Assembly (NCBI GenBank): GCA_027186245.1
Contig: CP114486.1
Coordinates: 4,555,501 to 4,619,500 of the forward strand
Origin: Coriaria nepalensis
Taxonomy: Eukaryota > Streptophyta > Magnoliopsida > Cucurbitales > Coriariaceae
Direction: 5' to 3'
Length of the DNA stretch: 64,000 nucleotides
In this document: piece by piece, positions 12,794 to 27,100 of the stretch
Layout of the letters: every line of letters starts with the position of its first letter
Numbering within the stretch: the first letter of the stretch is position 1
Translations under genes and position numbers: made by a program
Notes under the pieces: model-generated
Told to the model about the DNA's origin: nothing
Database searches by the model: none
The model's input: only the letters and a program-made list of their open reading frames with translations

Positions 12794-15250
12794 TTTTAAG
12801 AAATTCTAATTTTCTTGGTAAATCAGTGAAAATATTTTTCTTTCTTCCCTTTTTATGTTTTGGTTGGTCAGAAAGTCAAACTTTGCACCCAAAAGGGCGA
12901 AAACACGACTTGGGTGAATTCTGGAAGACCATAGCCCAATCTTGTATAAATAATAATGAAGGCCAGCGGTCCTGTTAAAATGAATGGTTCTTCATGAGAT
13001 TAGCTCAAATTTTGTAAGTATTTCTCCATCAAGTGGTCCTTAATTTGAAGCATGTGAAATTGGGGCTACTTTTAGAGAGTAATCAACTTTTTCCATATCT
13101 AGTTTTTTTAAGTCCCGAGCTGTTGAAGAGATATGGTTCACAACTCACAAGCCTCTTTCTTTTCGATCTATATGTCTCGGAATCGTTTTGCAGTCTTTAA
13201 GTTCCTTTAGTTCAGCATTTGAAAATAGAGTAAGGATATATTGTACTTTTCTAAGATTTTAGGTGGTCCATTATTCGCAAGCCTTTCGAACCATGTATGT
13301 AATTGGCCAAAAACTACTATTAGGGTTTGTCATGAAGTTTGACAGGTTATGTTACCCTTAGATTTTGAAGTAAACTCAATTTGTATGTTGAAAAATCATT
13401 TGTTAAAAACTAACACTCAGAAGGTCCAAACTGAATAATTTCCGTAAACGGAAATTTTAATCAGAATTTAGTTTCCGAAACTCCGATTTGAAACTCTTAA
13501 CATGAATGGACTATAAGAAAATGAGTTTTCAATGGTATCAATCAATTAGCAGCCGTCATTATTTTACTTCTAGACACTGTTGTGTTAGTCAAACATTTTA
13601 GTAATTTGGAATGAAATCTGTCCTTTAATTGTATTTTTATGTATACCAAGGAATGTGGATTACTAGAATTATTCCGGAATATTAGTGACCACCAAAACAT
13701 AATAACAATTGCTTCTTCTTCTTCTTCTTCTTTTTTTTTCTGCTAGGTTTTTTTATTTTATTTTCTTCGTGAAAATGAAAAAAGTTTAATTTTTTAATAG
13801 TAAAACTATATATTAGATAAAGGGTTCATAAATAAATATTTTATAAATAAATTTAAAAGAATTAAAAAATAGAAATATTTATTTATTAGGACCATATTCT
13901 TCAGATGTTAAAAATTGCTTGAGAAAACAATATAAAATATTTTTATTTTAACCCGATAAAAATAATGCATTAAATGTAAAAAGAAGTTAGAATATAAAGG
14001 TTGTACAAAAAAAAAAAAAAAAAAATCTTCCCGGCTAAAGTAGAGGGAAAAAAGAACTTGTTTCTACGTTATATAATATATCACTCCATTTTTATCATAA
14101 TTGAACAAAACTTTCAAAATCCAAAACAAAAATCGAATCTATTACTACCCAAAGAAAAAATTATAGGTAACATCACAATTTGAAATATTATGGATGTTCA
14201 ATTCATCTTCATAACGTTCTAAAGCAAATCATGATGATGTTTCAAGATTGAAGAGACTCAAGACACCAATAAAATTTGATATTATTTTTATATCAATAAA
14301 TTTTCAAGGATGGACTAGGTTGGATATTAGAAATCAAATTATCATTATTGAAGGTAAAAAATTTAATAACAAGTATTGAAATTTTTTTTTTTTAAAAATC
14401 TCAAAATAAGATGAAAAATAGCTTTAGATCCTTATTAGAGAGTAAAACCTGGACCCAAAAAAATAATAATAATAACAACTAGAGTTTTTTAAAAAGAGGG
14501 GAAAAAAAAAAGAGAGAATTTTATACTATATTTTATCTACTAGGTTAAGTTACTTGAGTATAGATTTTGGCAATAACTTCTTACATTCTGAAACTACTTG
14601 CAATTACGTGAATGATGTACGTTAGAAATCTTTATAAATATTATTATTATTTGTAGTAATAGAAAAAGATGGTTAACACTTGATGCATATGGAATTGCAT
14701 AATAATAAAAGTCGAAAATTGCCCGAAAATCATTGGTTTTATGGGCCTTGTCACTTTGATCTCTTTTGTCCTTTCGTTCAGGCCGAAAGAAACTCCTTGT
14801 TTGACTTGCACGAATTGCTTCACTTGCCTCTTACATTTCACGTGCAAAGCGCATGATATATGTGAATGCCTTTAGCCCTTTTTATTATGATTATTTTTGG
14901 CTTCACTGAGGATGACACACAAATTCAACCCCATAGACACTGTCAAATTGCCCAAAGTTGCAATTAAGGAATGGTGGGGACTGACATCACTTCCTTTCAA
15001 CACCCTCTTCACCCGATTCTCTCAACTTCTGTGCTTAGAAAAAAACAAAACAAATTAAAAAATAAAGTATGAAAAACCCTCAAACTCAACTCGAAATAAT
15101 TGCAAATCTTTACGTTGTATATGCATTTCATGTGAATGAATGCAGCACGCTTAACCTCAAAAGGTTTGTTGTAGAGGCATACTAAATTGGTTCGGTGGTC
15201 AGAGGCACAAAATTTTAAGTGAAATCTATCTTGAGATTTTGAGTTTGAAA
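12794..15250. other. Intergenic, no gene recognised
   Basis: AT-rich sequence with poly-A/T runs and a short (CTT)n stretch near 13710-13732. No splice-supported coding segment was found on either strand. The 139-codon minus-strand frame at 15009-15428 runs into the LTR and has no family resemblance. Confidence 0.5.
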
Positions 15251-15748
15251 TGTTAGAATTTTTTTTTTTTGGATTTAACATTAATTTAGTATTTGAAATT
15301 TTATAAAAATAAGCTATGTAATATGGTTGGGTTAGGGGAAATATTTTAAAGCTCAATATAGTTATGTGATTAGTTTTGATTATACGTTTTAGTACATCTT
15401 GTATTTTATTAAAAGTAGTCGATGGCAATATAGACTTGAGTAAATTAGTGACCTGTAATGAGAAGGTTCATTTGACGCCTTTATATTTATTAGGTTCCCT
15501 CTTTACTGGTAATCTTAGCATTTCGTCCCATTGAGAGTCATTACATAAGGTTTTGCTAGAATAGAGAGAAAGTCAAATCTCCAGTAGTCATGTGAGCACT
15601 ACTACATATCAAGAAATTATGCTGCTTAAGGATGATTGCCATGTGTAATCGGACACAAGTTCATGTATGATTTCATGATATGTTCTTTAATTTGTATACT
15701 GAATCTAATACGATTTATATTAATATTGGCTATATTAAATTTCTAACA
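15251..15748 (+). repeat. 5' LTR
   Basis: 498 bp, starting TGTTAGAA and ending TTCTAACA. It is co-linear with the 3' LTR through shared blocks such as TTTTAGTACATCTTGTATTT and the CCCATTGAGAG stretch. Confidence 0.85.
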
Positions 15749-18700
15749 TGTGGTATAAGAGCATGTCGTATTTAGATTCAAGATCGAATTTTGTGATTAT
15801 ATGATGTGTATCATTGTTCATGTATATAATCATGTTATGCATGTTCACATGTATGCTATCTAACATATATTATAAACAATAAATTTGAAAATCGGATTGC
15901 ATGATATTGTTTGAATTCACATCAATCTATGAAATAGAAATTTGAATTATGTAATATGTTTTGTTAAATTGAGTGAGGATGTTATTTCGCCTCTGTGTAA
16001 TGATTAAAATTCATATTCTAATTTCAAAAAATATGATATGCGCAAGAAGAATTTCAAGTTCTAATATTTTCGGATTATATTCGGATATTTGAGTTATTGT
16101 ATGAATTTATAATAATTGGTTGATAAATTGATGTGATTCTTGTACGATTATTCCTTTGATTATTAATCCTATTATGGTAATAAATTGAATTCTGAAATTT
16201 TTAAGGTTCTATGTATCTTAGATGTGAAAATTCAAAAGTTTAGATTTCAAAACAAATTGATAAAAATTGATGTTTCTAATAGATTCGCATCAAAATATTA
16301 TCTTAGTCATAAGAATTATTATGGAAACAATGAGATTTAAAAAAAAATAAAAAAAAACTCCAATTTTTGCGGAACTAGTTGCAATTGGGCAAAATTCGGA
16401 TCAAATTTGGGTCGGGCGTGGGCTGTTGGGCGAAGGTGATGATAAACAGTGACATGTGAACGAGTACCATGCACTTGGGGTGGCTTGTGCGAGGGTGTGA
16501 GAGGTCGGATGATGGATTTGAAGATACAATTGAATTTCTTGCGAAATTTCCTATAAAATAAAAGTATTACACTTAAAAGTCTGATATGTATGGAATTTAT
16601 TATGAATTATTTATGTATTATGTTTGATTTATCAATCTCACTTCCGATTTCCATGCATATTTTCTGAAAATTAGTTTCATGGGAAATTAATGTATTGTGT
16701 GATGAGTTTATATGAAATGTGTACTCTCTCAAGTGATATGCATCAATCAATATGATGGACTATCACGCTCACACATAGATGAGCATATTATGTTAATATG
16801 GTTAATTTAATTTCAATTAAGATTAAATTAAATTATTTATTATCATATTAATTTCACCTCATTTTATGAGTATATGTATCGGAGATTTAACTTCATGGAA
16901 GTTTGTTATGTGATTCGAGTGTGATTGTTTTGTATAATCTCATAAAGAGGTAAGTTTGTTAAAATCTCTCGACTTAAAGTAATATGCATATGTAGTGAAA
17001 TTATATTGATTTTGTCACTAATGGAAATTGGTAACTAGAATATAATTAATGATAAGATCTCTGAGGGTAGGTTATATTTTAAATATGTTTGGTTGATCAC
17101 TTGCATATATTAAGTCTTTGGATATGTATGTTGTTCTTGGGTATTTTGTGCTTATATCTCAACTAGATAGTCTTGTGAGTTTATATGAATGTTAAGTAGT
17201 TCATTTATTAATATTCATGAGTGTTATATCAACATTTAGGTACAAGATATTCTTTATTTAGTGCATATAATCACATGCTCAAATGGGATTTGACTTTTTG
17301 ATTTCGAACGTTAAGAACTATCATTAGTACAATTCATGATAGGAAAAACTTATAACATGTTGTATTCTCTGGCCAAATGAAAGATGCAATGATGCATTTG
17401 GACTCTCTTAATAAATTAAGTTTATTTGTAACTGAAACTAATTCTCGGTGTTACCCATTTGAACTAATGTGTTGTATTCATTTTGTGTTTATAATTTATG
17501 ATGGTATGAATATATATGATGTCTTGTGCACATAATTTTGATTATGACCTAACCTCATCTTGCTTCTAATTTTGAAATTTTGTATTTTGAATTGAATTAT
17601 TATTGTCATATAGTTTTGATCAAAATCTGCAATTATGGAATCCGTGTGAATTAGTTTTATGTGAATTCTATAAATGAAAGATTTAGAAAATTGTTATAGT
17701 TGATAAACAACTTTTGGTATGTTGTTCGAATGTCTTATGCTTATTTTGGTGACATAATAAACAAATAAATTTTTAATCTAAATGAAACAAATTATTTTGT
17801 GAATTATGAGAGATACATTTAATTTTTATAATGTAATAAATAGAGATTATATATGGACATATTCTACTTGAATGCAATTGTTTGATAATCTTGAAGATAC
17901 ATACGGTATTAGTATCTCATCAGGTATATGAACTGCTTGCATACATTTAGATTACCATGTGATACATTATAAACAAATTGCTTGAGTTTATACTTTCAGA
18001 TGAATATATTCAATTACCTTCCCAAACGGTGTCATTGTATATGTTAATTTAAAGATATCATGAAACATAAGGTTGTAGGTATATATATTGTTAGCCTCAT
18101 AAAGTAGCTTCATGTGAAGAATACTCATTAACATGTTATACACTTTACCCAAAGAAGAGTGTATAATTATGCACTGAGATTCTATTAAGTGTGAATTGAT
18201 GTTATGATATATATGTGCACATCGGGTTATGACATGTTATTTGACTAGGAAAAAAAATCTTAAAATTTGGTGTCAATCTTAAGTATGATTGTTTTGTCAA
18301 CTTGATATGTCTCATGAATGACATCATTTAGAAAAGTCTCAAGACGGTAATTTGAGACATATATGGCTTTTGTTGAAGCTCGGGATTCCTTTTCCAACGC
18401 TTATTGATTAAGCATCCGAGGAAAGAGAAATCAATTGCTCTAAATAGCTTTTGTTAAAACACATGGCACTAGAGAAATTATAAGGACGACCGATAAGAAA
18501 ATATCATGTTTAAGATCACATTATAAATGTTATTTTCTTACTATATTACCACATTATAATTCATGTTGATAAAGTTGGTTAGCATTTATGATTATAGAGA
18601 TATTATGTCGCTAAATGATGTAACTATTTTTTTGATCTAATGTTAATTACTTTATTGGACTAGATTAGTTAAAGATGTATCTGCACGACCCTATTGTTTT

Positions 18701-18808
18701 CAAAATTGTGGCCACATAAAGTTTATAAATAGTTCGGCTCGAGAGTTGTTTTTTAAAAATAAGTTATTTTATAAAATAATTAAATTAATGTTCGCTTACG
18801 TGGGAGAA

Positions 18809-19297
18809 TGTTAGAATTTTTTTATTTTGACTTAACAATAGTTTAGTATTTCAGATTTTATAAAAATGAGCCGTATAATATTATCGGGTTACAAGATATG
18901 TTTGATAGCATAATACAATTATATTATCAGTTTTGATTATGGGTTTTAGCACATCTTGTATTTTATTAGATGCGTTTGACGACAATATAAATCCGAGTGG
19001 AGTGATGACTCGTAATGAGATGACCCACTTGATACTTATATATATTACCTAGGTTTCTTTTCTACTAGTAACCTTAGCATCTCTTCCCATTGAGAGCCAT
19101 CATATAAGGTTCTACTAGGATTGAGAGGAAGCTCTAGCTTTTAGTATTCATGTGAGCACTGCGACACATCAAGAAAATTCACTACTTGAGGATGATTGCT
19201 AGGTATAATTCATGTATAATTTCTTAATACGTTCTTTAATCTGCATCTTAAATTTAATGTGAATTATATGAATACTTGCTATATTAAATTTTTAACA
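18809..19297 (+). repeat. 3' LTR
   Basis: 489 bp, starting TGTTAGAA and ending TTTTTAACA. It is preceded by a GTGGGAGAA polypurine tract and co-linear with the 5' LTR, with many substitutions and small indels. Confidence 0.85.
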
Positions 19298-20632
19298 TAA
19301 AATCCATAGAGACCATTTTTTGAGACTAACCATCGGCTAGCTTCAAAGAATTGGATGTTAAATCTTCAGTGTCAAGGGTAGTCTGGGAGGTAGTCGGGAA
19401 TTAATCGGATGTTAATGTTAATAATCATGATATTTCAAATCAGTTTAAATATTTTCGGAAAAAAAAAATTGTAGTTCACTGGTAGACTAATTTTGAGTCT
19501 CGGACCATTCAAGTTGCTGATCAGCTGCATAGTACTTGTGCATACACCCATTTCTCTCTCTCATTGATTGTTTATAACCGATATATTAGATACTTTTTTG
19601 TAAGTCATTATTCCCCTTTACAAATTGAATGCAATCGTAATGAGTATGACATTTCATTGCAACAACAATGATAGATTGGAACCTCTCAATTGAAAACATC
19701 CAATCTTGGGTAAGGAGTGAGTATCTGGGGAAAGTTGACTAGCTAGTCTTATTCACTGAAGATGTCAAGCTTGGTATCGGCGTCCATCGTTATATGTCTG
19801 CTCCATTTAGAGTCTGTAATCCGTAGGGACATCTCTTGGGTCAAATTAATGGGATTAGATATAGGTGCATTCATCATATACAATATTCAGAACTGCCGCG
19901 TGCTGGAACTGGAAGCATGGCACATGCTTGGCTGCTACATATGAATGAATGATCATGATCTTCTTGTAATTAAGGTGATTATGTCCTTTGAGTCATGTAG
20001 TTTAAATCCTTTGCGTCATGTGGTATGACAACATCCTATAAATTTTGAGACTCTTTCATGATAATAGCAAAAATATTTTGAACTTTAAGAATAAATTCCT
20101 AAAAATTCTATATAATTCATATATCTCCTCGTAAGCAAAATCTAAAAAGATCTAGTATAAATATACATATTAATAAAACTCAAAGAAAATATCTTATCAA
20201 AAATATCATAAGTAGTGTTTGGTTCTTCATCTTCTTCATGATACTTCAGAATTTAATATTGATATATCTAAAATATTGAGATTGGAGTATTTTCAAATAA
20301 TTTTATAATTTGAATAAAGAAATGAAAAATATCATTATTTAAGATCTAAAAACTCAAAAGAATCAATGAAAAAAACTTCTTCAAAAAAGAAAATAAATCT
20401 TAAAAAGAGATGAAAAGTTTCAAAAGAGATGAAGGAGAGCCTGTATTCTTAATTGAGAACAGAAACTCTCGGATAAAGATCCAAAGAAGGAGATAGTTGC
20501 CGCTAGATCAAGAGATGCTCGACCAAATTCACTAATTCATTACATATTTCCTTAATGAATATAAATTTGAAGTTAATCATTCCTACCGACTAACTGGATC
20601 TATACTGCACAAATTTGAAAACGTGGACATAG

Positions 20633-20663
<31 letters not shown>

Positions 20664-22071
20664 GTGCAATGGAGATATATCCTAAGACGTGAGAAGTTGC
20701 TCCCCCCACTATTAACCTCCTTCTCTCTTATCTTGAAGGAGACAAAAGCCACAAAACTTAGAGTGGAATATGTATATTTGTAGCAACACTAAGTGCATCC
20801 TCCTGCCGGACACAAAATAAATAAATAAATAAATAAAATTTTAAATTTGAAAAAAAAAAACCAAAAAAAACAGAAGTGCTTCTAGCACTAGCAACATTAT
20901 GATTAGGTGAGAAAAGACTCAACTCGATCCTTCATTAATGCATGCCTGAGAATAAATGTCATCTCTACTCCCTCTGTCTCTCACCTCCAACTTGCTTTTA
21001 GCTAGGCCCCCCTCCATTTTTTACGAGATAATATTACATCTTCCCACATCGTTTGGTTGAATTTTGCATCCCTAGCTAATGGAGTTTATTATGTAAACGT
21101 AAAAATCTTGTCGTTGATAAGTTAGTTGATTTGATCAAATATTCCATTATGAAAAGGAATGGACTGCAAAATGCACAAGGGCAAAGGTGCTATTACGTCG
21201 GATTTTAAATTTTATTATGATTATAAATATTATTGTTACGTGACGGATGATATAATATATGAAAATTATGTTTCGTATATCATATTATCATATAATGTAT
21301 ATATAAAAATATCTCGAAAAATAAAAGACACGGTGTCATGCACTTAATAAAATAAAAGGACAGCAAAACAGTCACATTGTAATATCATATCAGAACCGTT
21401 AAAGTCATGTTGACAATTATGTTCACGTTCTGAGATCCATAGGAAGCACCTGATTAACATTGTCACTTTTCAGATCAACTTGAATCGTATCCCTTTCTAT
21501 ACGCCTTGGTGTTTCTCGTTGTCTTGATAATGGAGGTAATTCTAAGGAAGTTTCTACAAAAGTATAAACTTCAGCATTAGTGCATTACCATAGGATTCAC
21601 TTTTTCTTTTTTTTCCTACTTCCAGTTGATTTACCTTATTAATGTAAATTAAATCAAATGAGATGAGCTTAGAACTTGTTACATTATTTCAAATAAAAAT
21701 GATTTGAAGAATAATAGGTCCCAAGGAGATGAGGTCTGTGTTATCCATCCCGGATCCCGTTGTCGAGCATGTCCAGAGCAATCTAGACTAGATGGACAAG
21801 GCACATGACCTATCAAATGCTGAAAGACTACATGTTTACAATTATATGTCCTTTTTGAAGAGTGAAAGTATAATCTTTCTTTCCAAAACCAGATATCAGA
21901 GTCTTCTTGAGCAACTTATCAACGCATTCATCCTAGGATATAGAAAAATTCTCCAGTCTAGTATTAATATTTTCCAGAAGGCGCAGAAGAGATTACAGTA
22001 CACAACTTGTAACGGTGATTTAAAACAGACGAGAAAACCAGCTGATCGAAACACAAACTACTCGGGTATTT
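19298..22071. other. Intergenic, no gene recognised
   Basis: AT-rich DNA with a (TAG)n microsatellite and several A-runs. Short open frames (for example 19762-19944 and 21159-21347) show no domain, splice support or codon pattern that would make them genes. Confidence 0.5.
20634..20663. repeat. (TAG)n microsatellite
   Basis: About ten uninterrupted TAG/GTA trinucleotide units. Confidence 0.9.
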
Positions 22072-23758
22072 TTATGCCTTGGCTTTTCCAGCTTGTAGGG
22101 ATTGTATCCTCTGCTGTAACTTTAAAATCTGCAAGATAATAACACTTTGAGTTCATGATTAGAAGAGTAATATCCATGTAATCCAAGGCTAAAAGATATT
22201 TCTAATTGAATGGCACAAAATTTCCAATACGAAAGCATTTCCTAGTGACCCGACATGATCATTTAGTGATTTTTTTGCGAATTTGATCCAAGATTACAAA
22301 GTAACTATCAAAGAAACAGGGACTACCCACTGCAGCTTTTCAAAATTTGAATCAAGTAGACCAGACGGCAGAGGAGTAGAGTGGATAGCCTTCTAGTTTG
22401 CATAGGAGTAGACATGATCATTGTAATGGGCTTTAATGAAATTAGTGTCTTTCATAGTATGACTCATTATTAGGTCATTCGTTGCAACTTAATCCTCCAT
22501 CTAAAGCAGTCTTATCGTAAAGTACTGGTGGCTCCCTAAAATCATGTCCTATATTCCTATCCTTATCAGAGCTAGTCACTGGAATGAGAGAAGAAGAAAG
22601 AATATAACAAGGAGATTACAACTACCATTCAGACAAGATAAAACTTCAAATAAATATGCAAAAGATTGAGGATATACAAATTCTACAAAATAAGCATGAA
22701 CTTTGGCCACAGGACAGACAGAGCTAGTCAAAATTAGCACGCATATTGAAAGGAGTAAAAACAAACCGCATCTCTCTTGCTATTTTGTTTATCTTCCAAA
22801 TCTTGAAGAGTTGCATCAAGCCGTTTCCTGTTTTCCATGAAAAGAAATCATAAAACAAGCTCTCAATTCTTAGAATCAAAATCCATGATAAGAGTATAGT
22901 GAAAATGTGTCAAAAGTTTTAAAGGCTACAAATAAACTGTTTCTTGAAACCAAATCTCTTAGAAACAACAAATGAAACCAAGAAACCTATCACTGAAACC
23001 AAGGGGTTACTCATGAACTAAGAAATGAACAGGAACATACAATTCAGCAGATATGTAATCGATTCTCTTGCGAACGTTTGCATTTGCCTCAGCCAGATCC
23101 TGCTTCACCAGTACCGGACCGATCAATTTATACACATTTGCATCCTCCTTTAGCAAATCCAGCTCCTACATAGCAAAAATACCAAAAGAGAAAAATCACC
23201 AGTTGCTTCACATTATACTACTGGACAGAGAAAATTCTCACATTAAAGCCACTAACAAATTGCTAAACCTCTCTTCAACTCAACTCATAGAATCAATCAC
23301 CTTGTTGATGGCTTTTGAAAACGGCATTAATTATATCGAACAACGCGAGATTTAAAATCCAAGAACTAAATTTCAAGTACAACGCCTAACATCGAAATTT
23401 CGCTACTGAATAACAAGGAAATGTAAAATATATATTTAAAAAAAAAAAAATCGATTCGATATATCTAGATGCAAAAAAAAAAAAAAAAAACCTTGAGGAC
23501 AAGCTCGTTCTCGCCGAGCTGAACCGTATACTTCTTCCTCACTTGGTGATTCTTTGCAATATCTAGATAAATCATTGCACAAAGTTAGGATTAGAAAAGT
23601 AAGTGAAATGAAAACAAAGGAGGGCTAGGGTTTATATGAAGGATAGGAAAAAGATCAAGACTTTAGAGGTTTTCTATGCCTTTTTGAAGCTTGCTGAGAT
23701 CGTTGGCCTTCGTCTCAAGCTCGCGCTGAAGCTCTCGAAGAGCACTGGACGAGCTCAT
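22072..23758 (-). CDS. PFD6: Prefoldin subunit 6
   Basis: A beta-type subunit of the hexameric prefoldin co-chaperone, which delivers unfolded tubulin and actin to the CCT chaperonin in the cytosol. Exons: 23758-23680, 23562-23492, 23165-23041, 22827-22767, 22128-22072. The product is 130 residues (Arabidopsis about 129) and nearly all coiled coil: LRELQRELETKANDLSKLQK, KKYTVQLGENELVLK, ANVYKLIGPVLVKQDLAEAN, and a C-terminal helix ending QAGKAKA. The VYKLIGPVLVKQD segment is the conserved hairpin of the subunit. Intron 1 must start with GC (AAAAAG|GCATAG at 23680/23679), since no GT donor precedes a stop. The remaining introns are GT-AG. Several TGGGCC-type Site II elements lie just upstream (23824-23925), in line with housekeeping expression. 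Confidence 0.95.
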
Positions 23759-23823
23759 TCTGACACCTTCTTCTTCTTCCCCATCCTTCTGCGTCGTCGT
23801 CGTCTTCTTCAGTCGAAATGGAA

Positions 23824-23925
23824 TTTGGGCCTAAATGTTGATTGAATACTCAGGCCCAGGTATGGGCGGGACATAATGTAGGAGGTTTGGGCTCTGATTG
23901 CGGTTTGTATAACAACTCGGGCCTT
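23824..23925 (-). promoter_or_regulatory. Site II (TGGGCC/GGCCCA) cluster upstream of PFD6
   Basis: Within 170 bp upstream of the PFD6 start there are copies of TTGGGCC, GGCCCA, TGGGCG, TTGGGCT and CGGGCC. Site II elements bind TCP factors and are typical of plant genes for growth and protein synthesis. Confidence 0.55.
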
Positions 23926-24120
23926 CGCAGAGATAATGAACGAACCGTCAAAATGAAGAGTGGACAGTAAACTCGGTCACCTACCGACAAAAAATGGGAC
24001 CAATCATCCATAATTTATATGTTTTAATTAACTATAAAATTAGTTGTTTATCTTGTTTTTTTAAAAACTCATAAAATTTGGACCCGGATTTAACTTCCAC
24101 TCATTCATAACTCAAATCAA

Positions 24121-24177
24121 ATTATTTTAAATTATTTTAAATTATTTTAAATTATTTTAAATTATTTTAAATTATTT
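24121..24177. repeat. 10-bp minisatellite (ATTATTTTAA)n
   Basis: Five perfect units of ATTATTTTAA plus a partial unit. Confidence 0.9.
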
Positions 24178-27100
24178 ATTAATTAAAAATATGATGTTCT
24201 TGTTCTCTTGAGCTAAAAAAAAAATACACTACTTAAAAATAAGATGCTCTAATTCTTCTTTTGTTTTTTTTTTAGACTCTTCGATCTTCAATTTATTAAT
24301 TTACTTCAGTTATATGAGAATGGTATTGATTTTTTCTCCAAATCCTTCTTGCTTTTCCATTCTTATTTCATGTTCTGGGTTTTTTGTTGCTTTGCTTTGT
24401 TCTTCAGGCTCAAGAACATCTTTTTTGAATTATGTGGTACGTAATTTCTTGCTCCAAACTTCATAATCCTCAAGCTTCTTTTCGGTTTGGTTTTTTGCTT
24501 TCTCTACATTTGCTTTTTCTCCTATAATTATATTTTATCATTCTTCCGAAACTGCAACCTATCTACTTCACAAAGACTTATGCTTGTTATTAAAGCAACT
24601 ATTTGCCTTGTGTCTAAGAATCAAATATCCTACAAAATTTTAGTTTGTCACAAGTTAAAGAGTACTATGCATTTTACGCAATTTTCAGATATCTAGTGTA
24701 GATCTCGAAACCGATCCAACGGATAGATACCACTGCTACAACGAATAGTTTACCGAGCCTTTGATCAAAAAGAAGGGATAGAGGTCGCATGAAACCAAGT
24801 AAAAACTAAGGCATGATAGATATACTTTATTCAGAAATAGGGTTGTTAAGAAACCTTAAAGAACAAGAACATCATATCTTTGTACAACGTGCGGAGGAGG
24901 GATAAGGAACACAACATTTTGAATTTCATTACAGAAGTTTGTGCAAGTGGGAATTTGAGAGAGTATAGGAAGAAACATAAGAATGTTTCAATCAAGGGCA
25001 TGTTTAAGATCCGTACTTCCTAGAACTACTTAGGGATCCATTCTTCAATGAAATTGATGACGACGAAAGTGATGAATCTGTCTTCTTGATGATCATAATT
25101 ATGAGGTTATAAGATATGTTATTTTTCAATAAATTATTAACTAGATGAATATAGAAGGAGAATTTGGGTTATCTGTATTTTTACCTTTTACTTTTTTCAT
25201 GTCGCCTTTGGTGCTTGTAAGTTTTTAAATAATAATAATAATAATTAACAAATAATCAATGAAAAATGTTGAGCTCTCAATATTTTATGACAAAAAATAA
25301 TAGAAATTATAAATTAGAGAAATCAATATAATTTCAAATTAATAAAAAAAATTAAATAATTATGACAAACTAATTGCATTTATTAATTTACAAATGATGA
25401 ATTTGTTATAGAATGAAAGTATTTATGAAAGTTTTGTTATAAATTATAAAATGAGGATAGGGTAGGAAATTTGGTTATAAATTTAAGACGGGTTAATTTT
25501 GTCATGATAATATAAAATATAAATTAATAATTATAATCATATTTTATTAAATAAGAAAAAAAAAAAAAGGAAAAAACATACAAACAAACACGCTATATAA
25601 TAAGGTAAGTGTCGGATTTTATAACCAAACTTATTAAAATATATTATTTTAAAATAAATTTAACATCAAATATAATTTTATAACGGCTTCATTTTATTAT
25701 TTATTATTATTCTCGAAATATATTTCAATTTCTTTATATGGGATAAATCTTTTCATAATATTAGCAAATTGACAAGTTAAAATATAAATCAAAATAACTA
25801 CTATTTAGATAACTTTCATTCAAATTTTTTGGTGAATTTTTTTTTAATTTTATTTTATATTTTAAGATGGACATAGTTTATAATCATGTTATAAATCAAA
25901 TTACATCACAATCATAAATATAATTATGAATGATGTGATGTATAACAGTGAAGTTAATAGTTATGATGAAATTTTATATGCCACATGATTAAACGTAGGC
26001 AAAAGTCTCATCTAGACCGGGACAAAGTGATATTGTCTTAGTCTCGACTTTTCAGTATCGAGATAAAAACCATTAGTTCTATCTTGGTCCCAGTATTAAG
26101 ACTCCCGATCCTTTTTCTTAATTGGTCATTATTATTTATTTAATTCACATGAAAACCTACATTTGACACATACACTAGAGAGTGACGTGTAGAGGCAACG
26201 GGAGGCAGAATCTAGGGTTAGAGCATAACATTGAGTGAGAGAACCAGGGGCTAGGGTGTGACGGAGACCTTGTTTGCTTTGGCTCACTTTTATTTTATTC
26301 CTAAATTTTTTTTTCTCTTTATCTTATTCTACAAAAACGTATGAAGATGAAAAGTTGTAATTTAATATTCGGTTTCATCATATTTAAATCTATATTAAAC
26401 CAGATTAAATTTTAGATTCATTTTTATTAATCATGTCTTCCCTCATGAGCACATAAATTAACAGCTTCCTTCCATTTGGAAATACACTAACAAAACCCGA
26501 AAGCTCTCTATTTTCATTAATCTCTTTAGAGTTCTAAATTTCTAGTGTGGTAGAGTTCGAGCCATTGTTTGAGTTCGTCGGGAATATTTGGTGGTGTGTC
26601 GCTTCTATTCGTCTCTATTGTATTTTGGGAGACAAATGTCGTTCAACTTTCTACATCGACATGAGATGGTGAATATATTTTAAAGAAATTATTGCATAAT
26701 ATGTCTCGATTTGATTTTCTATTTCTATTCTATTGTACATATATCGTTTTGCATATTGCTCTGTTTTATGTTCTATTTTATAGATTTTATTATGCTTACT
26801 GCTCTGTTTTCTATTATATTTTATAATTTATTATGCTTACTACTCCATTTTCTATTATGTTTTACATATTTTATTCTACCTACTATTCTACTTTCTATTC
26901 TATTTTTACAAATTATATTCTATTTTATATATACTATTCTACTTACAGCATCACTGTTTTTCTTATTTATTGTTCATATTTGTATAATGTTCATATTCAC
27001 TATTCACAATATCTACTGTTTATTATATATATTAACTTCCTACAGCTTCGAGTACTTCTGTTAGTAAACACGCTCTGAGTTGAGGGTGTTCTATAGGTTC

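Larger units (their letters stand above)
15251..19297 (+). mobile_element. Non-autonomous LTR retroelement (LARD-like), about 4.05 kb
   Basis: Two direct repeats of about 490-500 bp (15251-15748 and 18809-19297) both begin TGTTAGAATTTTTTT and end in ATTAAATTT(T/C)TAACA, i.e. TG...CA with short inverted ends. Right after the 5' LTR comes TGGTATAAGAGCA (15751-15763), close to the initiator-tRNA-Met primer binding site TGGTATCAGAGC used by many Copia elements. Immediately before the 3' LTR is the purine tract GTGGGAGAA. Flanking bases TGAAA and TAAAA may be a decayed 5-bp target duplication. The roughly 3 kb interior has no long frame and no gag, protease, integrase or reverse-transcriptase motif that I can find. 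The LTRs differ at many sites by eye, so the insertion is old. It may be a LARD or a fully decayed Copia. Confidence 0.85.

Noticed and set aside
15009..15428. 139-codon minus-strand frame
   Set aside because: It crosses the LTR boundary at 15251, has no domain, and is Lys/Asn/Phe-rich as expected from AT-rich DNA.
26711..27078. Two overlapping plus-strand frames of 117 and 81 codons
   Set aside because: They arise from a diverged TTCTATTTTA-type repeat; the translation is only Ile/Leu/Phe/Tyr/Cys-rich low complexity.
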